Shown here one piece after another: positions 20,001 through 32,000 of a stretch of 64,000 bases of DNA. The position numbers and the translations under genes are program-made. Position 1 is the stretch's first letter. Each line of letters begins with the position of its first letter. The notes beneath the pieces are model-generated. The model made no database searches and had not been told where the DNA came from. It worked only from the letters and a program-made list of their open reading frames with translations. Where the stretch lies: NCBI RefSeq assembly GCF_015477835.1, contig NZ_JADLQN010000002.1:558001-622000 (forward strand), read 5' to 3'. Source of the DNA: Nocardia higoensis. Its GTDB lineage: Bacteria > Actinomycetota > Actinomycetes > Mycobacteriales > Mycobacteriaceae.

Positions 20001-23000
20001 CTCAGATACCGCGCCGAGGGTCTGATCGACGTCGGATTCCGGGAATGGTTGCGCGCGCTGCCGGACGACGCGTTCGTCACCCGGGCCGAAGCACGCGACA
20101 GTCGTCGACGCAGCGTCCGTGCCGGGCAGCTCAGCGGGGACTTCCTGGACAAGGCATTCCAGATGACCGAGCAGAGCCCCGGTCTTCCCGAGCATCATCC
20201 GGCCTCGGTGGCGCGGCGGCTGTACACCCGCCAGATCGCGCTTGCGATCATGCGTGAAGACGACGGCGGGGCGATGCCGCGGTACTACCGGTTCTACCGG
20301 TCGGAGGAACTGAACCTCGGTGCCGCCAGGTTCCCCGTCCTCATGATGACCGACGGCGACGGAGGCTGGCGCATCCCCGAGCCGTCCGGGCAGAACGTGG
20401 TCGAAGACGCGCTCGGCAGGTTGTTCGCGGGGATGGCCGATTCCGATCCGAAGCGTTTGGTGAAGCGAATCGGCCGGATTCTGCAGGACGGTTCGGCGGA
20501 GTTGGCGCCCCCGGAGCGCGGCGGGGTCCGCAGAGTGCTGAACCGGTTGCCGTTCACATCGAACCCCGCCGGCGACACCGCGGCGCTCCCGAACGCGCGT
20601 GACCGCACGGAAACCGCCTTCGATCGGATCGAGCCGCCGGAGTTCCCGGCCGAGCGCGGCGCCGAGGCCGACGCGGACAGGGCGGCCGCCGCGCAGGACC
20701 GGCGCGCGACGATCGACAGGCTCGTGGCCGAGCGGGCCGCCGCGCTGCGCGAGCACGAGCATGCTGTCGCGGCAGGTGATCTCGATCGCGCCGAAGCCGC
20801 TCGACAGCGGGCCGATCAGCTCGCCGGGGACATCGACACGGCCCGCGCACGCGACGCGCTGGCCGCCGTCGACGCCCGCCCGCTGACCGACCGGATCGGT
20901 GTCGTCGACGGCGAGCCGCCGATGGTGGTGATCGCCAACCTCGACGGCCGCGATGCCCGGCAGATGCTCGGGGACGCGGCGACTCGGCATCCGGAGCTCG
21001 CCGGGTTGCTGGCGGACGCCGATGTCCGGGTGCGGGAGTTGCGTTTCGACGACTCGGGCCGCGCGACGGTGATCCGGGTGGAGGATGCGTCGCAGGCGCC
21101 GCGCTCGTCGGACAGCGGTGCGCGTCCGGCCGGTGCGGACGCACCGCCGCCGCAGCCGGGGTCCGAGGGCGGTGCGGGCAAGCCACCCGGGCAGCCGCCG
21201 GTGTCGGCCGCGCCGGACCCGGCCGAACCGGACCCGGCTCGCGGATCATCCGCCGATCCGGAATCGAGCGCACCCCAGCCGGTTCCGGACCAGAGCAGAC
21301 CGGCCGGGCGGGACTGGTCGCCGGAGGGGCCGGGCCGCGTGCACGAGCCGACCGGCGAGCCGATTCGCCAGGCGATGGTGCGAGCCGGGGAACGGATCGG
21401 CGACGCGGCCACCGCCCGCCGCCTGGCCGAGAACCGGGTCGCCGAACTGGCTCGCCGGCTGGGGGTCGAGCCGGACGGGCGTACGCCGCAAGAGATCTCG
21501 CGAGCGCTCGACGATCGCCTCGCCGCTGCCGAAGAGCGGGTCGAGCACCTGCGCGACCGGCCCGAGGTGCCGGCCGCGGAGATGGCCCGGCACTTCGAGG
21601 ACCTTCGTGCGGCGCAGTCCGCCCTTTCCGAGACGATCCGCACGGTGAGCGCGGCGCGCGTCGAGATCGGCCGGTGGATAGAGGCCGTTCGCACCGAGAA
21701 CGACGCCAGGATGACCGCGGGCGTGCTGGCCGCGCGTGAGGTGCTGGCCGCCGAGGGCGCGCGGATGGTCGGCGAGGGCGTCGGCGTGCTGCCGGACGAC
21801 GGTCGCGTCATCGTCGCCTCGCCGCTGGCCCGCCCGGACCCCGTGCTGCCCCCCGATATGCGGCGGAGCCTGGCAGAAGGCGGTGTCACGGTCGAGTACC
21901 GCCTGGTGGAAGTCGATGTGGCGGGCCGGATCACGGTCACCGATCTGCGGCCTCCCGTCGACACCGATCCGGGGACCGCCCCCGACCGCGCCGATGACTC
22001 CGCTCGGTCGCGTCCCGGTGCCGAGCCCCACTCCGCGCCTACGCGCCCCGACACCGAATCCGGCTCCACGCGTCCGCGCCCCGACACCGAACCCGACCCC
22101 GCGGAGACGACGCGCACCGACGAGGAGAGCGGGCGCGACCAGCCGGACGCCACCGCGGAGGACGCGTACGCCGCACTGGTGCGGGAGCGGGCCGCACTGG
22201 CATCCGAGCGCGAGTTCTGGCGCGCCAAACGCGACGATCGCGCCTCGCGGTTCGACCTCGCCGACCCGGATCGCGAACTCGGTCCCGACCGACTCGAACC
22301 GACCCTGCAACGCCTGCTCGAGCGGGTCGTCGGCGTGCACGACCTGGCCGCGACCGGTGAGGAGATGTCCAGGCCGGCACCGGAAACGGTGGGTTCGGCC
22401 GAACTCGACCGGCGTCGCGCGGCGATCTTCCGGTTGCAGGAGGCCGCCGAACAGTTCATCGCGGCAGGCGATGCGCTGGCCGAGGTGGACCGGCAGATCG
22501 CCGCGCTGGAGGCCGGAGGCGCGGGCGCGGGCAGGCCGCCGAGTGCCGAGGTCGCGAGCGAACTGGACCGGTTGGGCCGGGAGCGGGCGGCGCAGGTGCT
22601 AGGGCAGAAGCCGTGGCGGCTGATGCGCGACGACATCGCGGCCCGATCGGGTGTCGACCCGAGCCGGTTGGGGCCGGAGGAGTTGGCGGCCACCCTCGAC
22701 GAGGCGGCGAACCGGACCGTCTCCGCGGACGAGGTCGAACTGCGGGCGCGGAATCTGGAACTGCTGGCCGAGGCCGCGTTGCGGTTCAACCGCGCCGAGA
22801 ACGAGATCGGTCGTCTGCAGGATCGGATGGCGGAGCTGGCGGGGGCGAACCGGGATCTCTTCGATGCGGCCGGCGCGCGGCGGATCACCGATCGGGTGGG
22901 CCTGGTGGACGGCGAGAATCCGCGCATCGTCGTCGTCGGTCCTCGTGGCCGATGGGACGCGCCGTTCGCCGATCACGACGCGGCGTTGGCCGACGCGGTG

Positions 23001-26000
23001 CGCCGCAGTCCGGCGATCGCGCAGGCGATGGTCCGGCCGGAGACGACGATCGAGTACCGGCAGATCGTCTCGGATCGGGAAGGCGACTGGCGGCCGGTGG
23101 ACATGCGTCCGCCGGTCCGGGAATTCGTCACCGCGCCGCCGAGGAACGGCGCGGGCGGTGTGCACCTGACCCGATGGCGTGACGGCGACGGCCAGTGGCA
23201 CCACGTCGACACCGCGCGGCCGGAGTGGGAGGACGGCAGAAGCTCGACCAGGGTGCCCAAGGAGTTCGAACCGCGACCGCTTCCCGAAGGAGTCAGCGGC
23301 TGGGGCGCCAATCCGATCCAGGCCGCGGTGGTCGATGTGTTCGCCGATCCGTCGGGCCCCGTCGACCCGAAGGCCATCAACGAAGCCTACCTGCCGCAGA
23401 TTCCCGGCGGCGCACCGTATTCGGATGTGCCGACGTACTCGCTGCCCTTCGCCGACGCCTTCTATCACACGATGCGGCTCATCCTCGAGAGCGCGAAGCT
23501 GTCGGGTTTCACCTGGTTCAGCGACAGCGCCCACCCCGGACGCATCCGGCCCGGCTTCAAAGGGCATCCGTGGTTCCGTTCGCGGAGCCCGGAGGTGCAG
23601 CCGATGGTGCGGGAATGGAATATCGCCGAACACTTCCCCGACGACGGGAACCTCACCACACCGTTCCGCGACCGACAGCGTGGCGCGCAGCAGGCGTGGC
23701 AGCGGGTGCAGGATTGGGCGGACGCCGAATACGAGCGGTTCCGCGCCGATGACAGCGACATCGCCCGCATCGCGGACCACACAGCCGATCGTGCCGCCGC
23801 CGACCGTGCCGACCGCGCCCGCTCGCTCGTCGACCGGCTCCGCGCGCTCGTCGACCGGCTCCGCGCGCTCGTCGACCGGCTCCGCGCGCTCGCCGGCCGC
23901 GAGGACGCCGTCACCCGGCTCGAGGCCATCGTCGACGAACTCACCGGTGGACTCGTCGACGAACAGCCGGGTGACGCGGCGCGACTGGTGGCCGACCTGC
24001 TCGACGTGGTCGCCAGGCCGATGGAACCCGCCGACCACGCCGAGATCACCCGCCTGGTGGCCGACCAGCTGGCCGACAGCCAGCCCGTCTTCACCCCCGA
24101 GGAGATCGCACTGGTCAAGCGGCACCTGATGAGCAACGAATACTGGATCCACCGGGCCACCGACGGGATTCTCACGCGGCAGCCACTCGACGCGGTCGCC
24201 GACGTGGCCGAGGCGTGGAACCGGCTCATCGCGGGTGAGTCGTTGCCCGCGGACCTCCTGCTGCTGCAAGACGCTCTCGCCGAGGCGAATTTCCTGATCG
24301 ACAATCCGATCGCGCTGTGGCGCGACGCCAACCAGTTCGCCATCAGCCTCGGTTACGACTGGAACGCCGCCCGTCCTCCGCTCACCGATTGGCGTGCGGG
24401 CATCGGTTACGCCCCGCCCCCGGTCGGTCCCCAAGCTCCGCCTGTCCGCCCCGAGACGCCGGAACTCCCGTCGAACAGCACGCTGCCGCTTCCCGCCGCG
24501 GGCCAGACGGTCACCGATCCGACACGGCCGCTGCCCCTGCCGCACGCCGAGCAGGCCGACGACACCGCCGAACCCCGGCCCGGCGACACATCGACCAGCC
24601 CCGACGAGCCGACGCGTCGTCCGGCCGCGGACGAGACCCGCCCAGAGTCGCCACCGGTCGACGCCGAGACGACTCGGCCGGATACGCCGACGCCGGACCG
24701 AGCCGACACTCGCACCGATTCCACGCACCCCGAGCGGATTCCGGATGCGCCGGACGATTCGGCCACGCCGAGGCCCGTCGACGAGGACGACGGTCGCCCG
24801 CTCACCGACTCGCCCGCGGGTCCTCCGGTACGGCGGCCCGTCGTCCCGCCCGCCGAGCGGTCGGCGCCGGCCACCGAATCCGGCGCAGGGGCGGGCAAAC
24901 CGCCCTCGGAACCGCCGCCCACCCGCGGTGCGCCGGAACCCGACGAGCCGTCCGAATGGCTGCGTGCCCAGCTGGCCGAGCAGCAGGAGTGGAACGCGCG
25001 GATGCGCGCGGAACTCGCCGACTGGGTCGCGCGGACGCGCGAGGAGTCGGTGGCGCGCGAATTCGACGCGCAGCGCCGAGAGGTGGACGACGCGCTCGAC
25101 GCGGTGGATCGCCGACTGGCCGAGCAGCGTGCCGAGGAGCGCCGCCGCAACGAGGAGTTCTTCGCGGAGCTGGCTCGCCGGGCGGGGCTTCCCTGGACCT
25201 CTGCCGACGCCGCCGGCGGTGAACAGCCCGCCGCACCGTCCGATGCGCGGAGTCCGAAGGGAGAACCACGTCCGCCGCGTGCGGAGGCGGACACCGAGAC
25301 GCCCGCGCCGGAAACCCCCGACTCAGAAGGGCCGTCGGAGTGGCTGCGTGCCCAGCTGGCCGAGCAGCAGGAGTGGAACGCGCGGACGCGCGCGGAGCTC
25401 GCCGACTGGGTCGTGCGGATGCGCGAGGAGTCGGTGGCGCGCGAATTCGACGCGCAGCGCCGAGAGGTGGACGACGCGCTCGACGCGGTGGATCGCCGAC
25501 TGGCCGAGCAGCGTGCCGAGGAGCGGCGTCGTAACGAGGAGTTCTTCGACGAGCTGGCCCGCCGCGCGGGGTTCCCGTGGGCGCCGCCCGGTGACTCCGA
25601 CCCCGACGACAGTGCCGGGCCTGCTGTCAGGCCGCCCGGCCCGCCGTCGCGACCACCGGCCGCACCGCCCACCGGTGCACAGCGCACACCCGACGTGGCG
25701 GCCTCGGACAGTGGGCGGCTGCCGGAGCCGCGGACATCTGCTGCAGAGGTCGAGGAATCCGCCCGGCCCGCCGAGCCGGTCGAGCATGGCAGGCCACCCG
25801 GTAGCCCGGAGCCGGAACCCTCGGCGGCCGAGCCGGATACGACCGCCGGACAGCGGCCGGCATCGGATTCCGCACCGATGCGGCCGGATGCGGAGGCCAC
25901 AGCGACGCGGCCGGAAACGGCGCCGACCTCGCGGCAGCCGGATGCGTCCACACCGCGGCAACCCGGATCGGATCCGGCGCAGCGGCAACCGGAATCCGGC

Positions 26001-29000
26001 GAGCCGACGATCACCGATCCCGAAGCATGGACGTCGGTCGGCGCACCGCGGGTCTACGCGCCGCCGTCCGAGGCGACGAGTCGGGAACTGCGTGCACTCG
26101 GCGAGCGGGCTCGGGCGGCCGCCGTCCGACGCCGGGAACTCGAGCAGTCGATTCTCCGGCACGTCCGGGAACTCCCCGTCGATGTCACCGATCCGACGAT
26201 CGAAGAGGTCGCTCGCGCGGCCGAGCAGCAGTTGCTCGATGCCCGCGCGCTCCACGACGAGGTGCGGGAGCGGCCGGACGTGCCACCGGACGAGATCGGC
26301 GGGCATCAGGAAGAACTCGCTCAGGCGCGGGACCGCCTGGACCGGCTCGCCGACGTGGTCGACTCGATCCGGCAGGACCTGCGGGACTGGCAGGACGCTG
26401 TTCGCGCCGAATACGACGCCCGGATGATCGCGGGCGTGCTGGCCGCCCGCGTCGTCCTCGCTGCCGAGGGCACGCGGATGGTCCTCGAAGGGGTCGGCCT
26501 GACCCGTGACGGACGTCGGTTGATCATCGCCTCGCCGTTGGCCGATCCGAGGGTGCTGTTGCCCGCCGAAACCCGGGCCTGGTTGGCGGACAACGATGTC
26601 GAGATCGACTACCGCATGGTGCAGGTCGACGAGACCGGCCGGATCGCCGCCACCCGGATCGCACCGCCCCGAGCCCCGGAGACCCCGGCCACGGGCGGTC
26701 ACGATGCCGCGTCGCCGAGCCGGGATTCCGAGCACGGCACACCGGACGACCCGGCCACCGGTATCCGGGAGCAGATCGCCGACCTCCTGCATCGGCGCGC
26801 CGAAACCCGCGCCCGGATCGATGGAATGCGCGAGGACATCGCCGGACTCGCCGAGTCCGCCGAGCAGGCGCCCGATCGCGCCGCGACGGCCGATGCTCTC
26901 GACCGGATGATGCGCGAACTGCATGACGCCGACGCCGAGCTGGCTCGCCTCGACGAGATGATCGACTACCTCCGGACGGTCGCGTCGCCGGAAGCTGAAT
27001 ACGAAGCGCTGCTGCGCGAGCAGGCGCGATTCACCTCCGAGCGCGAGTTCTGGCGTGCCAAACGTGACGATCGCGCGTCGCGATTCGACATCGGCGACCC
27101 GGACCGGATGCTGGGCCCCGATCGGCTGGAGCCGACCATGCAGCGGTTGCTCGACCAGGTCGTCGGCACCCGAGAGGTCGCGGGCACCGGCGAGGAACTG
27201 TCCAGACCGACACCGGAAATGGTGGGTGCGGCGGAGCGCGAGCAGCGTCGCGCGGCGATCTTCCGATTGCAGGAGGCTTCCGAACAGTTCATCGCGGCCA
27301 CCGACGCCCTGGCCGACATCGACCGGCGGATCGCCGCGTTGGAAGCCGCGCACGTCCTCCCGGATCGTCCGCGCGGCGCGGAGTCGGCTGCGGAACTGGA
27401 GCGGTTGGGCCGGGAGCGGGCGGCGCAGGTGTTGCGGCAGAAGCCGTGGCGGGTGATGCGCGACGACATCGCGGCCCGATTGGGCGTCGACCCGGGCCGG
27501 TTGGGTCCGGAGGAGTTGGCGGCCACGCTGGACGAGGCGGCGAACCGGACCGTCCTCGCGGACGAGGCCGAGTTGCACGCGCGGAATCTGGAACTGCTTG
27601 CCGAGGCCGCCGTTCAGTTCGATCGTGCCGAGAACGAGATCGGTCGTCTGCAGGATCGGATGGCGGAACTGGCGGGGGCGGCCCGAGATGTCTTCGATGC
27701 CGCGGGTGCCAGGCGGATCACCGATCGTGTCGGCGTGGTGGACGGTGAGAGTCCGCGAATCGTGGTGGTGGGTCCGCGGGGTCGCTGGGATGCGCCGTTC
27801 GCCGATCATGACGCGGCGTTGGCCGATGCCCTGCGGCGTAGTGGTGCGTTGGCGCAGGCGATGGTGCGGCCGGAGACGACGATCGAGTATCGGCAGATCG
27901 TCTCCGACCGGGAAGGGCGTTGGCAGCCTGTCGATCTGCGCGCGCCGGTGCGGGAATTCGTGCACTCGCCGCCGATCGCCGGCAGGCCGGGTATCCATCT
28001 CACCCGGTGGCGCGACGGCGACGGCCGGTGGAACGACGTGAATCCCGGCCTGCCGGAGTGGGATACGGGCCGTGACGAGAGCGGGGTGCCGAAGAAGTTC
28101 AGTCCGCGTGATCTGCCGGAGGGCGTGAGTGGCTGGGCGGTGAATCCGTTCCAGGCGGCGGTGGTCGATCCGTTCGTCGATCCTTCGGGGAATGTGCCGC
28201 GGGGGGCTGTCAACGAAGGGCTCCTGCCGGCGATTCCGGGTGGGATGCCGCCGTCGGATATTCCGAGCTATTCGTTGCCGTTCGCGGACGTGTTCTACCA
28301 CACGATGCGGATCATTCTGGAGTCGGCGAAGTTGTCCGGCTTCACATGGTTCGCCGACAGCGCGAATCCGGGTCGGATTCGTCCTGGTTTCAAGGGCCAT
28401 CCGTGGTTCCGCGCGCCGCGGCCCGATGTGCAGCCGATGGTTCGGGAGTGGAATGCCGCGGACCGGATTCCGGACGACGGGAATCTCAGTCCGGAATTCC
28501 GTGCTCGTCAGGAGGCGGCTCGAGCGGAATGGGCGCGGGTGCAGCAGTGGGCCGACGGAGAGTACGAACGGTTCCGCAACGACACCGCCGGTGACGACAT
28601 CGCGAGCATCTTCGACAACCTCACCGAGGCGGCTAGGACGGAGCGGAACACGCGGGCGCGTGAGCTGATCGAGCGTCTGCGGGCGTTGGCGGCACAAGAC
28701 GCTCCCGACACCGAGGCGATCATCTCGGACCTGACCGGCACGCTGCCCGACGAACAGCCCGGCGACGCGGCGCGACTTGTCGCCGACCTGATGGGGGTCG
28801 TCGGCAGGCCGTTGGACGCCGGAGCCTACGAGCAACTGGTCGACGTGGTCGCCGAGCAGCTGGGCACCGGCCGATCGGAGTTCACCCGGGAGGAACTGCA
28901 CCGGATCAAGAACCACCTCATGTTCGCCGAGCACTTGATCCGCGCTCCGGAGGACGGCGCCCTGGTGCGTCAGCGCCTGGACGCCGTCGCGGACGTGGCC

Positions 29001-32000
29001 GAGGCATGGAACCGGCTGGTCAACGGCGACCACCTGCCGCAGGATCTGCTGTTGCTGCGGGATGCTCTCGCCGAGTCGGATTTCCGGCGCGACAACCCGC
29101 TGGCCACCTGGCGCGACGCCAACCAGCACGCCATCAGACTGGGCTACGACTGGAACGCCGCTCGTCCCCCGCTCACCGACTGGCGCGCGGGGATCCCCTA
29201 CGCCCCGCCCCCCGTCGGGCCCCAAGCTCCGCCCGTCCGCCCCGAGACACCGCAGCTCCCGGACCGCCCTCCGCGATCACCGATGAGCGGACTCACCGAC
29301 ACCACGCGCCCGGACGGCATCACAGAGGCGGACACCCGGCCGCTGCCGGAGGGCGCGACGACTGGTGCGGACCCCGCCCGAACACTGCCCGACCCGGACG
29401 CGTCGCTGCCGGACAGCATGCGCACCCGTGCCGACCTCACACCGACACTGCCGGAGGTGGGGGATCCGTCCGATACCGGGCAGACGCGACCGGACGTGCC
29501 CCGCGCTGAGGTGACGCGCCCGGACGCGCCCGGAGCCGACCAGCTCCGCCCGGACGAGCCGACAGCAGACGACGATCCCGACGATGGACCAGCGCCCGCC
29601 GCACCGCCGTCCGGCCCGCCGTCGAAACCGCCTGCCGCGCCACCCGCCGCGGGCGATCCGGGTGACCCGCGCGACCCGGGTGATTCGGGACCGCCGGACC
29701 GGTCGGGCAACGCCGACCCCACCGCCGTGGCCCACACCTCGACACCGCCGGAATCGGTTGATGCGACGACGGAGCCCGACCGATCGGCCGACTCGGAATC
29801 GCGGTTCCGCGAAGCTGTCATGAACCGCATCGCGGCCGATATCGAGGCCGCGGCCCGAGACCGGGACGCCGCCCGCGCCGCGGGAGACGATCGTGCCGCC
29901 GGGGACGCGGCGGAGCGGATGGCGCAGCTCGAGGACGCCCTGCTGCTCGCGAACGCGCGCCACGCGCTGCTCGAAGCGGGAGCGCATTTCATCGGTCCGC
30001 GTGTGGGCGTGCTTACCGGCGAACCGCCCCGCTATCTGGTCGCCGGATGGGGTGGCGCCGACACCGGCCGCGCCTTGACCGAAGCCCTCGCCGCCGAACC
30101 CGCGCTGGCAGAGCTGCTGCGTCAGCCAGGCGCACAGATCCGCGAACTCCGGCTCAGCATCGACGAGAACGGCGTCATCACCGCACATCTGGTCGACCCG
30201 TCCACAGACGGCATCCCCCGGTCCGCGGACACACCGGGCGTGCGCTCCAGCGCCGGCGAGTCGGCTCCCACCACGCCTGACGCCGTCCATCCGGCACCGC
30301 CCGACACCGAGGGCCCGCGTCCGAACGATGCCGCCGAGGAGCCCCGCTCCGCTGATGACCTCGGCGAGGTCGGCGAGGAACCCCCGCCGGAGCGTCCGGA
30401 TCAGGCCGACGACTCCGCCGAGCAGGACCGTTCCCGTGATTCCGCGCACGAGGACGCTCTCCGCGCACACGCCGAGGCCGTGGCCAGGCGCGACGAGCTG
30501 GCGCAGCGGATCCGCGCCCTCGGGGAGCGACTGTCGATCCGGGAACCGGACGCATTGGATCCGCAGAACATCCAGGCCACCGTTCGTGAGCGGGCGGGGT
30601 GGCGACTCGACGGCGACCGGGCCGAAGCGCTGGCGGAGTTGAGGGATCTGCTTCCGGGCTACTTCGAGGCGATTGCCGACGCGGCCGACAGCGCCGCCCG
30701 GATCGGTCTGCTCGAGGAATACGACCGCCTCCTGGCCGAGCACAAGGAACTGGTGCGTGAGCGCGAGTTCGTCCGCCACAAGGCCGACGAACGCGCCGAG
30801 AACCTGCTGGGCGTCGACGATCCGCCGTGGACGGACCGGGATGCCGAGAGCCGCGACGACGCCGTGCGCATTTTCTACGCCGAGGCCCGCACCGACCTCG
30901 TCGACCTGCCTGCTGCTCTCGACGAGGTCGGCCGCCAGGAACGTCGGCTCGCCGACGACGAGGATGTGCGCAGGCGCCTGGCGGATCTGGAGAAGCTCAT
31001 CGAGACAACGGGCGAGTTCGACGAGCTGGCCGACCAGGTGCGGCAGCAGGAGCAGCGTCTCGCCGAACTGGAGGACGCGGGCATCGCCGAGCACCGTCCG
31101 CCGACGGCCGAGATCGCCGCGCACCTCGACGAATTGGCGCGTGAGCGGGCGGCCGAGGTGCGCGGGATCAAACCGCGCCGGACGATGCGCGACGACCTCG
31201 CGGTGCGCTTGGGGGTGGTCGACGAGTCCGGTGTCCCGGACGAGACGGCGCTCTCCCGCGATCTCGACCGCACCGTGGACGACCTCGGGGACCGGGTCGC
31301 TCACGACTTGCGTTCCGGCGCACTGCCGGTCGACGAGCTGCCGGCGCGGCTACGAGCCGTCGACGCACTGGCCCACGCGGCCGCCGACGTGGCCGCCGCG
31401 CACAACCGGATCGGGCGTCTGCAGGACGAGATGGCGGGTCTGGCCGGTGCGTGGCGCACGCAGATCCAGGCCGAGGGCGGTCGGATGGTCACCGACCGGG
31501 TCGGCATCGTCGAAGGAGAACGTCCCCGCATCGTCGTCTTCGGTCCACGGCCGGACCCGCGGGCGCCGCGGGCGGATCATGATCGGGCGTTGGACGAGGC
31601 GGCGAACACCGACGCGTCGGTGGCGCAGGCGATCGTCCGGCCCGAGACCACGGTCGAATATCGGCGTGTGCTCGCCGACCGGCAGGGCGTCGTGCGGAAC
31701 GAGCCGATGTCCCCGCCGGAGGTGGAGCGGATGTCCTCGGGTGGGTTCGGCGGGCGACGCCTGGAGCTGACGCGCTGGCGCGACGCCGAGGGGGTCTGGC
31801 ATCCCGTCGACCCCACCCGCCCGGATTGGACCACCGGTCAGGACGGGCGCGAGCTGCCGAAGAAGTTCACCCCGAAGGATCCGCCGGACGGCGTCAGCGG
31901 CTGGGCCATGGAGGATGTCGTCAACGACATCACGTTGCCGGCCGACGACGTGCCGCCAGGCCAGCTGCCCGAGAGCCTGCTGCCGGTCAACGCACCGCAG

